Shown: positions 7,094 to 16,243, numbered from the stretch's first letter. The stretch is DNA of 64,000 nt from Ruminococcus flavefaciens (GCF_900116855.1 NZ_UETD01000015.1:35796-99795); one strand, 5' to 3'. A program made the numbers and translations. Notes: generated from the sequence alone by a model not told the origin.

Positions 7094-10000
7094 TCAGGGC
7101 GTAACAGGTGAAGTGCTGACAGTATTTACGGGTGTGACTCTTCTGGTCCTTGAATTGTAGGTAAATACGTTCCAGTAGCCGCCGTTGCCTGTCAGCGGAA
7201 CAGAGAAGGTGTATGCAGGCTCATTGCTGTTGCCTGTGAAAACCTTTACAGTTGCGCCTGATGATGTGATACTCGGAGAACCGCTGAAGTTGTAAACATA
7301 GAATGAATAGTCTCCTGAGATGGGGTTGTAAAGTGTAGTGGTCTCGGGACCGTAGCTGTTTGTATCATCAAGGTCCAGATCTGCTATTTCCGTAGTGCCT
7401 TCCCAGTACTGCTTGTATCCGAAATAGATGTGGAAGGTGGTGCCGTCCGACTTGGGTCCGATAAGATGTGAATCCAGATCATAGGGTGTCCTTCCCCACT
7501 CAAGCACGATCCTGAGCTGGTTGGAGTCAAGGGTATGAGAAACTGTGGCGTTCTGATTCGCGATGGTCTTGCCGCCCAGTATCTTAACGTTGAAATATGT
7601 TTTAAGATATCTCTTTTCACCGCTTGCAAGGGTACGCTGGTCGATTACTTCGATGCAGTAATGTCCTGCATCCTGAGAGAGTGTGTAATTGCCGTTTGTA
7701 CCTGTGGTGAGAGTGGTGAGTATGGTACCTGTCTTATTGTTCATGCCGCTGCGGACTCTCAGTGTCATGCCGGATACGCCGCTTCCCGTTACGGAATCCT
7801 TGATAGTTCCCGAAGCAGTGCCGACGCCTTCATACGATGTGGGTATCAGCTCGATGGTGTCGCAGTAATTTGTCATTCTTGCGGATACTAACGACATTGT
7901 CAGTGATGTTGAAATATATCCTGCATGAGAAACAGTTAATGTGTAGGTACCGGGACGGAGATCATAGAATTTGAATGTTCCGTCGGTATCGGATAATGAA
8001 AATGCTGTGGGTATCGAAATAATAGAAGACGAACCGCTGCGGTTCAGTGTTACCAGTGAACCTGCGAGAGGAGTATTGTTTCCTGCGATAGTATCAAGAT
8101 CAGCCTCAACCACCTTGCCGAACAGTACATTCGTACCTGTTACCGTAGTGGCAGTGGGACCTGTGATGCCTGCTGTATCGAATGCATCCTTGATTATCTG
8201 TATTTCCTCGCCTGACATTCTCATTGCCTTTGCTGCGCGCAGAACATTTACACGGACGTCATCGAACTCTGCGTCCGAATCATAGCCGTATAACAGAGAT
8301 TTATACCATAATGCCGCCAGTCTGTCCTTATCGGAGATGCCGTTTGCCCACATAAGATAGCAGGGATAGGAAATAACGGAATTGTTTGTGTGTACTCCGC
8401 CGTGATCGAATGTATTTCCTGCAACATTGAAATCATAGAAATATGTCGTATCATTCACGCCTGTAGGCATATGCCTTAAATTAGGGTTGGACATTACACG
8501 GATGGGGGCTGCATGATTATCCTCGCCGTGGTTCCAATCGGGATCGTTATCGCCCTCTGCAAAGTATCCGAAGATATCCGCATAGCCCTCATTGATGGCA
8601 CCGGGAGCATCGTTGTAATTCAGGTTAAGGTCTGTCTCGTCGGCAACAACGGAATGTGTAAATTCATGTCCGACGGTATCTATTCCTGCCTGAGCGGCTG
8701 TGGTATAGCTTCCTCCGCGCTGACCGAAAACGATATTATTTCCTGCGCCTGAGGAATAGCTGTTGTTTTCACCGAGATTGATGCTCACATGGAATTCGCC
8801 GTTTTCATTGTCAAAGCCGTTTCTGTGCAGTGTCTCAAGATAATAATCATAAACATGATTAGCGCTTACGATGGCACTTACCTCACCTGTTGTCCATGTA
8901 TTTGAAAATTTGACGATAGGGTCTCCGGGCCAGATAGAGTGGTCGTGGCTTCCTGCCAGATCATGATAGTGTAAGTTCCTTACGGGGTCATCTATTGTGT
9001 AAAAGGTCGTATGAAAAATACTAAACTTATTTACGGAGAAGGTCTGATTTACGCCGAACTCATCATTGCCGCTTGCCGATATGACCTCGCTCACGCTTCT
9101 GAGGTTCTCAAGGAGGATATCTCCTGTGTGTGCATCAACAAGGAGATTGTAGTACTTGCCGTCCATAAGGCAGTTTATATTGTAAGCGGGCTTTATTCCG
9201 TCCTTGGTATAGATCACCAGTCCATCGGAAGATACAAAGTTGTATCCTGCGTCCTCAATGACCGTCTGTGCGTCTGCTTCGGAGATGATATCAGCGGTAT
9301 CCACAGACAGCTGAGGGATGAATTTGCTGTGGAGAGCTGTGGTATTGCCCTCTGTATCGGTAGAAACAACTATGTTCTGTCCATATACGGGGATACCGTC
9401 TATTACCTGATGGAACTTGTAGGAATATCCGCAGCTGTCAAAGCTGGTCTTTTCCCACTCCAGCTGTGTTTTCGGGTCATCGCAGCCCATCAGTGACTTG
9501 ACTTCGTACAGTGAGAGGAGAGCTTCGTCGGGAGACTCTACAACGATCTGCGAGAATCTGCCGTTGAGATCGGCAATGTAGCCGTCATCGCTGAGATATA
9601 TCTCAAGATCATCGGGATCGTCATTGTAGATATACAGAAGCTCCAATGAGTCCATGTCATACAGGAAATCCGTATCATAATCTTCATAGGTGTTCTTTAT
9701 GACGCGGACCGTGAAATCAGCTTCCATGGAGTAGTCGTTGCACTGGATGACAGCCTTCAGTGAAACGTTCTTAGTCTCATCGGAACGTGTGACTGCACCC
9801 GTATCCGAGATGACATCGGGATCGGTGCTGATCCATGTGATCGTTGCACCCTCAAGCTCTGTGCAGAGCGTAAGATCAGAGGTTACGGAATTTGCGTCAT
9901 TGCCCTCTGCAAAGCCTATTTTGAGCTTGGAATATGCATTCATAACAGTCTGCATATCAGTTTCGTCAGTTTCATCATCTGACATACCGAAGGAATAAAG

Positions 10001-10801
10001 CTGGTAGTTTTCAGGCTCGCAAGCCTCCTCTGCATAGGCAGCGTTCACACCGAATGTAATGCTTTCGCCTGCGGGGATGACTGAGTTATAGCCCGAATTC
10101 TTGATGACATAATGTCCGTCATCACCCGAGAGTATCTCTCCGTTCCAGATATTGATGATATCGGCGTTGAAGTCAAATTCCAGCATCCAGTCCTCAATAT
10201 CTGTTTCTGAATTGTTTGTGATAGTCACATTTGCGTTGAAAGCGCTTTCCCAGCTCTGTGTAACTTCGTATGAGACCTCATACTCCTCAGTATCGCGGCG
10301 TGACATTCTGCTCATCATATGGTACTCTGTGGGGAAATCAACGAAGTCCTCACCGCCGATGATGCTGAATGTGATGCTTCCGCCTACCGGGATATCCTGA
10401 TTCCACTCATTGTTTTTTGCAATGTAGTTGCCTGCTTCTGTGGAAAGGAAGTCTGCGTTCCAGAAGCCGGATATCTCGCCGGGATAATCAAAGCCGATTA
10501 TCCAGTCCTCGATAGCTTCTTCGCCTGTGTTTTCAATGGTCACATTGGCACAGAAGCCGCCGTCCCAGATACCGTCCAGCTGAAATGTTGCACGGTAGCC
10601 GTCACCCTCGTATACAGATTCTCTTACGATGTCCTCCTCGCCGTCAGTATCAACATCTGTTGACTCATCAACTTCAGTTTCAACAGCAGGAGCTGTTTCA
10701 TCCTCTGCGGCAAATGCCGATTGAGGGATGAAGCTTGCACTTGTTGCGACAGCAAATACAAATGCGATCAGTCTTCTTCTGAATTTTTTAAAATTATCCA
10801 T
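7094..10801 (-). CDS. Secreted M4 (thermolysin-like) metallopeptidase with two CBM2-like domains
   Basis: 1235 residues. A signal peptide ends near AFA-A (about residue 31). Two CBM2-like cellulose-binding domains follow (about 65-150 and 175-265, each with an N-W-N/G aromatic pattern), a bacterial Ig-like domain (about 285-370, ATITWISTDPDVIS), and an FTP/PepSY-type propeptide (about 400-560). The M4 catalytic domain has HEFTH near 711 and the third zinc ligand in NEGYADIFG near 732. The C-terminus has two carboxypeptidase-regulatory-like domains and a YfaP/DUF2135-like domain (LEWGRTPYDLDSHL). It is probably a large fibre-bound exoprotease. No dockerin is visible. CBM2 modules on an M4 protease are unusual; the domain borders are approximate. 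Confidence 0.88.
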   Translation of the reverse strand: MDNFKKFRRRLIAFVFAVATSASFIPQSAFAAEDETAPAVETEVDESTDVDTDGEEDIVRESVYEGDGYRATFQLDGIWDGGFCANVTIENTGEEAIEDWIIGFDYPGEISGFWNADFLSTEAGNYIAKNNEWNQDIPVGGSITFSIIGGEDFVDFPTEYHMMSRMSRRDTEEYEVSYEVTQSWESAFNANVTITNNSETDIEDWMLEFDFNADIINIWNGEILSGDDGHYVIKNSGYNSVIPAGESITFGVNAAYAEEACEPENYQLYSFGMSDDETDETDMQTVMNAYSKLKIGFAEGNDANSVTSDLTLCTELEGATITWISTDPDVISDTGAVTRSDETKNVSLKAVIQCNDYSMEADFTVRVIKNTYEDYDTDFLYDMDSLELLYIYNDDPDDLEIYLSDDGYIADLNGRFSQIVVESPDEALLSLYEVKSLMGCDDPKTQLEWEKTSFDSCGYSYKFHQVIDGIPVYGQNIVVSTDTEGNTTALHSKFIPQLSVDTADIISEADAQTVIEDAGYNFVSSDGLVIYTKDGIKPAYNINCLMDGKYYNLLVDAHTGDILLENLRSVSEVISASGNDEFGVNQTFSVNKFSIFHTTFYTIDDPVRNLHYHDLAGSHDHSIWPGDPIVKFSNTWTTGEVSAIVSANHVYDYYLETLHRNGFDNENGEFHVSINLGENNSYSSGAGNNIVFGQRGGSYTTAAQAGIDTVGHEFTHSVVADETDLNLNYNDAPGAINEGYADIFGYFAEGDNDPDWNHGEDNHAAPIRVMSNPNLRHMPTGVNDTTYFYDFNVAGNTFDHGGVHTNNSVISYPCYLMWANGISDKDRLAALWYKSLLYGYDSDAEFDDVRVNVLRAAKAMRMSGEEIQIIKDAFDTAGITGPTATTVTGTNVLFGKVVEADLDTIAGNNTPLAGSLVTLNRSGSSSIISIPTAFSLSDTDGTFKFYDLRPGTYTLTVSHAGYISTSLTMSLVSARMTNYCDTIELIPTSYEGVGTASGTIKDSVTGSGVSGMTLRVRSGMNNKTGTILTTLTTGTNGNYTLSQDAGHYCIEVIDQRTLASGEKRYLKTYFNVKILGGKTIANQNATVSHTLDSNQLRIVLEWGRTPYDLDSHLIGPKSDGTTFHIYFGYKQYWEGTTEIADLDLDDTNSYGPETTTLYNPISGDYSFYVYNFSGSPSITSSGATVKVFTGNSNEPAYTFSVPLTGNGGYWNVFTYNSRTRRVTPVNTVSTSPVTP

Positions 10802-10940
10802 AATCCATATCCTTGTAAAGTTATTTGTTTGTACTCAGCGAGCCGAAAAACGGTTCGCAGCTTGAATTATTGAAGTTCATAATTTTGTGCACTACTTACG
10901 AAATCAAAAAACTCAAAAACCATTGCAACAGTTTATATAA

Positions 10941-10970
10941 ATTATACCCCCCAAAAATGTGCTTTGTCAA
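10941..10970 (-). promoter_or_regulatory. Promoter of the M4 protease operon
   Basis: On the minus strand: TTGACA (complement of 10965-10970), 18-base spacer, TATAAT (complement of 10941-10946). It leaves a 5' untranslated region of about 130 bases before the start at 10801. Apart from this and the terminator below, I see nothing in 10802-11154. Confidence 0.75.
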
Positions 10971-11113
10971 TACCGTTCACTCCACACAACAACGCAAAAT
11001 GGCACTTAAAGGGGAAAAATAGCAAAAAAATGCGGCTTATTCAAAAATCATATAACCAACTACTGTATTTCCTTATGGCAACATTCCTGCTCCGCAGACC
11101 GTACCGAGACCTG

Positions 11114-11150
11114 AAAAAGCTCCTGCAAATATACATTGCAGGAGCTTTTT
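11114..11150 (-). terminator. Terminator of the SUKH gene
   Basis: AAAAAGCTCCTGCAA ... TTGCAGGAGCTTTTT, a near-perfect palindrome with A and T flanks, five bases after the stop of the minus-strand SUKH gene. Confidence 0.85.
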
Positions 11151-11154
11151 GATA

Positions 11155-11613
11155 TTACTCATCTCCGAATTTCTCATCATAAATATCGGTCCAGCTGTCA
11201 CCGTATTCATCTTCTGCTTCAGCCTCTAATCTTATATAAACATGAGCAAGGAAGTCAACAAAATCTTCATATTTTTCTACTTCATCATCAACGCTGTATA
11301 TTTCGCCTGTTTTAGATGAAAAAAGAAGATCCTTTCCTGAACCGCCTATGCTCCCGATCAATACTGCGTTTTCGTAATGCTTGCTTATTTCCGGGAAAAA
11401 AAGCTCAAATTCACCGCCCATGATACGGGCATATTTTGTAAGCATAAGCCAGCTTTTATACATATCGGGGATACTGATGTTATTGTCTTTTTCCCAATCT
11501 GATATCTCCTCAAATGAAGCAGGCGGATCAAATTTATAGCTGCAATTTAATATTGAAGATATCTTTTTTATGTCCTCAAAATCGTCAAATACTCTTTGGA
11601 TAATAATTTCCAT
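11155..11613 (-). CDS. SMI1/KNR4 (SUKH) family protein, paralogue 1
   Basis: About 152 residues from the start at 11613, chosen because GGAGGA lies seven bases upstream; two earlier in-frame starts lack a ribosome site. The SUKH pattern is clear: EEISDWEKDNNISIPDMYKSW (first helix and strand), then LFFPEISKHYENAVLIG and a strongly acidic C-terminus with the ending DIYDEKFGDE. SUKH proteins serve as immunity proteins against polymorphic toxins and also have other binding roles. It is clearly paralogous to the gene at 17105-17563 along its whole length. No toxin gene is near, so it stands as an orphan. Confidence 0.85.
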   Translation of the reverse strand: MEIIIQRVFDDFEDIKKISSILNCSYKFDPPASFEEISDWEKDNNISIPDMYKSWLMLTKYARIMGGEFELFFPEISKHYENAVLIGSIGGSGKDLLFSSKTGEIYSVDDEVEKYEDFVDFLAHVYIRLEAEAEDEYGDSWTDIYDEKFGDE

Positions 11614-11693
11614 GATGTATTCCTCCATAAAGTGATGTTTTTCATAATTATATAATAGCAAAAAGTGCTTTTGGTTCGCCGTTAAATAATGCA

Positions 11694-12533
11694 TTATAAA
11701 GCTTCAAACAGCTGCCCGAACTGCTTTTCATTCTCCTTCAGGCAGACGAGGAAATACCTCACCTCTGCTTCTTCGTCGGTAATGGGTATCTCGACACGGT
11801 CCGGACTGCTTCCGAAAAACTCATTTGCAGTATCCGTGCTGAATGTAGGAAGAACCGAGGCGCTGACTATCTCATCAAAAGTAAAGCGGTCATTTTGTAC
11901 CAGAAATCTGGAATGGGGCATCTTTCTGACGGTCATATCATGCCAGAAGCCTATCTCCGACATCAGCAGGAAGTTCTCGCCGTCAAGGTCGGAAAATGAC
12001 AGTGCGGCTTCTTTTGCAAGCCTGTGTGTCGGCGGCAGCGAGAAGAACAGCTTTTCACTTCCGCAGGCAGTGCTTATGTAGTGCTTATCCTCGGGCTTGA
12101 AATGCAGCACTATGAGCTGATACTGCCCATTGTGGAGTCCCTCCAGAAGCTCCGTTTCCTCCGTTATCTCGGTCTGTATCGTCATTGTGGGGTATGATTG
12201 CGACAGCAGCGGAGTCAGCTTCCATATGGGTGCAGGCGCACAGACGCCCAGCGATATCGTTCTGCGGCTGCGGTCAAAGTCGCGAACCTGCTTTGCGATA
12301 CTGTCGATCTCCGAAATAGTTTTCTCGGCAAGCTCGGCGGTCAGTATGCCGTTTTCGTTCAGCTCAAGCTTGTTGCGGCTGCGCACGAACAGCGGTACTC
12401 CTATTTCTTCCTCCAGCTTTCTCATATTGCGGCTAAGTGCAGGCTGTGAGAGATACAGCCTTTCGGCAGCTTCGGAAAGTGTGCCGTATTCTTTGAATGC
12501 AGCAAGCTGCCGCAGGAGATATAATTCCAGCAT
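11694..12533 (-). CDS. LysR-family transcriptional regulator
   Basis: 279 residues. The N-terminal winged helix-turn-helix (residues about 3-60: LRQLAAFKEYGTLSEAAERL, SQPALSRNMRKLEEEIG) is a textbook LysR domain. The effector-binding domain follows from residue 90. It is divergent from the flavodoxin gene at 12688 across a 154-base region, the classic arrangement for a LysR regulator controlling its neighbour. The ligand is unknown; with a flavodoxin and a DXS-like enzyme as targets, a redox or isoprenoid-related signal is conceivable, but that is inference. Confidence 0.9.
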   Translation of the reverse strand: MLELYLLRQLAAFKEYGTLSEAAERLYLSQPALSRNMRKLEEEIGVPLFVRSRNKLELNENGILTAELAEKTISEIDSIAKQVRDFDRSRRTISLGVCAPAPIWKLTPLLSQSYPTMTIQTEITEETELLEGLHNGQYQLIVLHFKPEDKHYISTACGSEKLFFSLPPTHRLAKEAALSFSDLDGENFLLMSEIGFWHDMTVRKMPHSRFLVQNDRFTFDEIVSASVLPTFSTDTANEFFGSSPDRVEIPITDEEAEVRYFLVCLKENEKQFGQLFEAL

Positions 12534-12687
12534 AATTTTACCTCAGTATAACTTTCGTTTATAGCAGTATCCTATATTAGCATTGTACAAACCACGGATA
12601 TCATGCTATAATATGGTTACAACAGGATATCTGTTCCAATTATAACACAAACTGATATCATAATCAATACCGGAACGGAGGTGTACT
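12534..12687. promoter_or_regulatory. Divergent LysR / flavodoxin control region
   Basis: Plus strand: TTGTAC (12583-12588), 18 bases, TATAAT (12607-12612). Minus strand: TTGATT (complement of 12662-12667), 17 bases, TATAAT (complement of 12639-12644). Three GATATC words lie between and around them (near 12596, 12624 and 12654), plausible half-sites for the LysR protein. A GGAGGTG ribosome site precedes the flavodoxin start. Confidence 0.6.
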
Positions 12688-13143
12688 ATGACGGAGAGAA
12701 AATTCCTGACCGTATACTTTTCATGGGGCGGACACACACGAAAAGCCGCCAAACTCATCGCAGAGACAACAGGCGGCGATATATTCGAGCTGAGTCCCGA
12801 AAAGTCGTACTCCAAGATATACCCCATCTGTGCGGCACAGGCGAAAAAGGAGCGTGACAGGGACGTCCGCCCTGCCTTTGCAGGCTCGATCGCGGATATA
12901 TCGCAGTACACCGACATTGTGATCGGCTATCCTGCATGGTGGTATACCTGCCCGATGATAGTGCTGAGCTTTCTTGAGCAATACGACCTCACAGGCAAGA
13001 ACGTGTACCTTTTCAATACCCACGGCGGAAGCGGTTCTGTGGGCACAGACGACGTGAAGAAGCTTTGCAGAGGAAATGTTCACAAAAGCATTGACGGAAA
13101 TCATCTGACAGAAGCTGCTGTCAGAGAGTGGCTGAACCTATAA
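12688..13143 (+). CDS. Flavodoxin, LysR-adjacent
   Basis: 151 residues. FMN loop VYFSWGGHTRKAAKLIAE at residues 9-26, GYPAWWYTCPMIVLSFLEQYDL about residues 75-96, FNTHGGSGS near residue 112. This belongs to the same short-flavodoxin group as the gene at 4357 and probably supplies electrons to a reductase. It starts an operon with the DXS-like gene 17 bases downstream. In isoprenoid synthesis flavodoxin feeds IspG and IspH, so a functional link with DXS is possible, but no such enzymes are seen here. Confidence 0.9.
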   Translation: MTERKFLTVYFSWGGHTRKAAKLIAETTGGDIFELSPEKSYSKIYPICAAQAKKERDRDVRPAFAGSIADISQYTDIVIGYPAWWYTCPMIVLSFLEQYDLTGKNVYLFNTHGGSGSVGTDDVKKLCRGNVHKSIDGNHLTEAAVREWLNL

Positions 13144-13160
13144 TACAAGGAGGAATAACA

Positions 13161-14912
13161 ATGTACTTGGAAAATATCAACTGCCCCGACGACATAAAAA
13201 AGCTGGAGGTCTCTCAGCTTCAGACACTTGCGGACGAGACAAGAGCCGCACTCATCAACAAGATAAGCAAAGCAGGCGGACATCAGGGACCGAACCTCGG
13301 TGTTGTGGAGCTGACTGTGGCTTTCCACTATGTATTCAACTCCCCCAAGGACAAGATAGTCTTTGACGTATCCCACCAGTGTTACCCTCACAAGATACTG
13401 ACAGGCAGAAAGGAAGCCTTCCTTGATGAGGAGCATTTTCACGATGTGACAGGCTATACCAATCCCAACGAGAGCGAGCATGATATGTTCATTGTCGGTC
13501 ATACTTCCACCTCTGTTTCCCTTGCGCTTGGACTTGCAAAGGGACGTGACCTGAATAAGCGCAGTGAGAATATCATCGCCCTCATCGGCGACGGTTCGCT
13601 TTCGGGCGGCGAGGCTCTCGAAGCTCTTGACTACGCAGGAGAGTACGACAAGAACCTCATCATCATCGTCAATGACAATGACCAGAGTATCGCTGAAAAT
13701 CACGGCGGACTCTACAAAACGCTGAAAAAGCTCCGTGAATCGAATGGCACTGCCGAGGATAATATTTTCCGTGCAATGGGACTGGACTACCGCTATCTTG
13801 ATGAGGGTCACGATACCGCAAAGCTGGTGGAGCTGTTTGAGAGCGTTAAGGACATCGACCACCCTGTTGTGCTCCATATCCACACTATCAAGGGAAAAGG
13901 TCTGCCCTACGCAGAAAAGGACCGTGAAAGCTGGCACGCGGGCGGACCATTCCACGTTGAGGACGGCTCTCCGCTGTACCCTTATGAGGGCGGCGAAAAT
14001 GTTGTATTTGACTGCCTGAAAGAGCTGCTGGATACAAATGAGAATGCCATTGTTCTGAATGCCGCAACTCCCATGGGACTTGGCTTTGTGCAGGGGATCC
14101 GTGAGGAATATGTACAGCGCGGACAGTTCATCGACGTCGGCATCGCAGAGGAAAATGCAGTCGCTATGGCAGGCGGTATCGCACGAAACGGCGGCACGGC
14201 AGTATTCGGCACATTTGCTCCATTTTTCCAGAGGACTTACGACCAGATGTCCCACGATGTGTGCCTTAATGACAGCCCTGCCACATTCCTGATACTCAGC
14301 CCCGGCGCGTACGGCATGAATTCCAATACACACATTGCGCTCTGCGATATACAGATGTTTGCCCATATTCCCAATCTCGTTTATCTTGCGCCTGCAAGCA
14401 ATGAAGAATTCGTGCAGATGTTCAGATATGCCACAACTCAGAAGCAGCACCCTGTTGCTATCAGAGTTGTCGATAATCTTATATCGACAGGTGTCGCTGA
14501 CGATACCGATTACTCCGTTCTGAAAAACAAGGTCGAACGCAAAGGCAGCAAGGCGGCGCTCATTGCAGTGGGCGGACTTGTTTCCATGGCGCTGAAAGCT
14601 GCCGATAAGGTAAAGGAACAGACAGGCACAGATATCACTGTCATAAATCCGAGATTTGTCAGCGGTGTGGACGAGGAGCTTCTTGACTCGCTGAAAAAAG
14701 ACCACAGCCTTGTCATCACCATTGAGGACGGCGAGGTCATGGGCGGCTACGGACAGAATATCGCAGCATTCTACGGCGATTGTGATATGCGTGTACACTG
14801 TCACGGAATTTCCAAGGCTTTCCACACCGAATTCAAGGCAGAGGAACTGCTTGACGCTCACGGTATCTCTGCTGAAAAGCTGACTGCTGAGATCATCGAT
14901 GCGCTGAAATGA
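13161..14912 (+). CDS. 1-deoxy-D-xylulose-5-phosphate synthase-like transketolase
   Basis: 583 residues. Thiamine-diphosphate motif GDGSLSGGEALEALDYAGEY (about residues 139-158) continuing to NDNDQSIAEN; substrate-site motif VFDVSHQCYPHKILTGR (about 66-82), which in bona fide DXS reads close to WDVGHQ. The middle domain has FIDVGIAEENAVAMAGG with the catalytic Glu, and the C-terminal transketolase domain ends near the stop. The enzyme would join pyruvate and glyceraldehyde 3-phosphate to DXP, feeding isoprenoids, thiamine and pyridoxal. It is shorter than the usual 620-residue DXS and the HQ motif is altered, so it may be a paralogue with another substrate. AAGGAGG ribosome site; operon with the flavodoxin. 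Confidence 0.82.
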   Translation: MYLENINCPDDIKKLEVSQLQTLADETRAALINKISKAGGHQGPNLGVVELTVAFHYVFNSPKDKIVFDVSHQCYPHKILTGRKEAFLDEEHFHDVTGYTNPNESEHDMFIVGHTSTSVSLALGLAKGRDLNKRSENIIALIGDGSLSGGEALEALDYAGEYDKNLIIIVNDNDQSIAENHGGLYKTLKKLRESNGTAEDNIFRAMGLDYRYLDEGHDTAKLVELFESVKDIDHPVVLHIHTIKGKGLPYAEKDRESWHAGGPFHVEDGSPLYPYEGGENVVFDCLKELLDTNENAIVLNAATPMGLGFVQGIREEYVQRGQFIDVGIAEENAVAMAGGIARNGGTAVFGTFAPFFQRTYDQMSHDVCLNDSPATFLILSPGAYGMNSNTHIALCDIQMFAHIPNLVYLAPASNEEFVQMFRYATTQKQHPVAIRVVDNLISTGVADDTDYSVLKNKVERKGSKAALIAVGGLVSMALKAADKVKEQTGTDITVINPRFVSGVDEELLDSLKKDHSLVITIEDGEVMGGYGQNIAAFYGDCDMRVHCHGISKAFHTEFKAEELLDAHGISAEKLTAEIIDALK

Positions 14913-14953
14913 GAACTCGCCATAATTGGCGGCAAAGGATAATACAACTATAA

Positions 14954-14996
14954 AAACACCGCCGCTCGGGACTAACCTGAACGGCGGTGGTGTATT
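14954..14996 (+). terminator. Terminator of the flavodoxin-DXS operon
   Basis: AACACCGCCG ... CGGCGGTGGTGT stem about 40 bases after the DXS stop, flanked by A and T residues. Confidence 0.8.
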
Positions 14997-15031
14997 TATT
15001 ATGGGCAACTGCATACCGTTACTGAGTTTTA

Positions 15032-15060
15032 TTGACACAGCAGCGATGCTATGCTATAAT
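15032..15060 (+). promoter_or_regulatory. Repeated promoter module A, copy 1
   Basis: TTGACA (15032-15037), 17 bases, TATAAT (15055-15060). The 17-base spacer (CAGCAGCGATGCTATGC) and downstream ACTAAxATAAATCG recur nearly unchanged at 25841 and 26487, in front of unrelated genes. Confidence 0.9.
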
Positions 15061-15103
15061 TGTAACTAACATAAATCGGAATATATCTTATTAGGAGTTA
15101 ATT

Positions 15104-15529
15104 ATGCAAGAACGTATTGAAAAAATAAAAAACATAGTTGAAAACTGGATGCAATCTGATTTTCACTCTCCTGCAACAGATTCTGAAATAAGTGAGTTTG
15201 AAGAGAAGATGAAAGTTAAAATCCCAGAATCATATAAGGAGTTCCTGAGGTGCTCAAATGGAGCCGAATTATTTGGTGGAGATGCTTTCCTCTTTAGTGT
15301 AAATGCAAGTGATAAATGTAAAATAAACTATGATTTTTCAGAAGGAAAAGTTCCGAAAGAACTACTGATCATAGGCTTTTATAATTCGTGTCACATATGT
15401 TATGATGCAAGATACGGCTCGTTCTTCTTTTATGAATATGAAGATTATGACAGCATAAAAGAAGAGTGTTCGGAATTTTCTGACTTTTATGAGGTTTTAG
15501 ATTATATTATCGATATAGCAATAAACTGA
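15104..15529 (+). CDS. SMI1/KNR4 (SUKH) family protein, paralogue 2
   Basis: 141 residues. The SUKH pattern is visible in ATDSEISEFEEKMKVKIPES followed by YKEFLRCSNGAELFGGDAFLF, then IIGFYNSCHICYDARYGSFF and an acidic C-terminus. It is not closely related to the copies at 11155 and 17105. It is driven by promoter module A with an AGGAGT ribosome site. SUKH proteins commonly neutralise secreted or contact-delivered toxins; no cognate toxin lies nearby. Confidence 0.85.
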   Translation: MQERIEKIKNIVENWMQSDFHSPATDSEISEFEEKMKVKIPESYKEFLRCSNGAELFGGDAFLFSVNASDKCKINYDFSEGKVPKELLIIGFYNSCHICYDARYGSFFFYEYEDYDSIKEECSEFSDFYEVLDYIIDIAIN

Positions 15530-15575
15530 TTATACTTTATTCTGATTTGTCTCGTTAAACAAAACAGATGATAAT

Positions 15576-15607
15576 GCCCCTGAGCGTTAATTTAAACGTT
15601 CAGGGGC
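15576..15607. repeat. Repeated GC-rich hairpin, copy 1
   Basis: GCCCCTGAGCGTT / AACGTTCAGGGGC, a stem of about 12 pairs. Two further copies are at 26431-26461 and 27037-27068, each at the end of a module-A gene. There is no T-run on either side, so it may be a weak terminator, an mRNA-stability element, or simply a recombination site. Confidence 0.8.
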
Positions 15608-15624
15608 AAAACTGTATGTGCGTT

Positions 15625-15670
15625 TTACTCACTCACAACAGGAATACATATCTGGCTCTTGTAGTCGGGG
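15625..15670 (-). pseudogene. Remnant: 3' end of an AraC/GyrI-like gene
   Basis: These bases match the last 45 or so bases of the AraC-type gene at 27079-27948 (stop codon, then the codons for IPVVSE and the preceding SQIW region). Nothing else of that gene is present. It shows that a copy once stood here and was replaced by the SUKH gene downstream. Confidence 0.75.
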
Positions 15671-15724
15671 AAATCCTTCGATGTCCTGATATTTTATGGC
15701 TTTTGTTGTCAGGTGGTTTTATTC

Positions 15725-16222
15725 TTATTTTTTATCCTTGACCATTTGCATTAGTAAATCTTGCATTTTTGGAGATAAAGAGCTTTTCTCGTCCAATATG
15801 CGTATTATTTCCTTTAGAATGTCCCGAAAATCTTCCTGTACTTCTGATTCACCATGGTCAAAAATACAGAAAGTGTTTTTTGATCTTGATAAACATATCA
15901 ATTCGCCGTCGCCGAAAATCTCTCCGATAACTATAAGATCAGGAGAAACATCTATCACATTATATTTAAAATCATCAAGTCTGTAAAAATGTGCCAGATC
16001 GTTTCTGATCAATGATTCCTCGGAAAAAAGCAACCATTCTCTATATGTAGCTGGAAGTTTGATATTGTTTTCAGTTTCCCATTTCTGAATGTCATTTTCA
16101 ATCATCGGTGGTTTGAACCATGAGGAGTTTTCTCCGTATTCGGCTATCTTTTTTTCGCATAACGCAGTCAGTTTTTTTATCTCTTTTGTTATACTGTTAT
16201 TTGGTATTTCCGGAATATACAT
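15725..16222 (-). CDS. SMI1/KNR4 (SUKH) family protein, paralogue 3
   Basis: 165 residues. SUKH signatures: IENDIQKWETENNIKLPATY, then REWLLFSEESLIRNDLAHFY, then PDLIVIGEIFGDGELICLSR and FCIFDHGESEVQEDF. Cytoplasmic, acidic. It is distant from the other SUKH copies here. It is transcribed towards the AraC remnant; the segment after its stop carries a CTGACAAC...GCCATAAAATATCAGG sequence also found downstream of 28055 and after the GrpB gene, which suggests homologous gene positions. Confidence 0.82.
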   Translation of the reverse strand: MYIPEIPNNSITKEIKKLTALCEKKIAEYGENSSWFKPPMIENDIQKWETENNIKLPATYREWLLFSEESLIRNDLAHFYRLDDFKYNVIDVSPDLIVIGEIFGDGELICLSRSKNTFCIFDHGESEVQEDFRDILKEIIRILDEKSSLSPKMQDLLMQMVKDKK

Positions 16223-16243
16223 AAAATCATCCTTTCATCTTAA

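Noticed and set aside
13101..15038. Long open frame of 645 codons on the minus strand opposite the DXS-like gene
   Set aside because: It mirrors the codon structure of a well-supported plus-strand enzyme, has no ribosome site or family motif, and is rich in Cys and His as antisense frames are. The same holds for long antisense frames at 1394-2470, 3164-4375 and 50869-52137.
15576..15607. Intrinsic terminator
   Set aside because: A good stem, but none of the three copies has a T-run; kept as a repeated hairpin instead.
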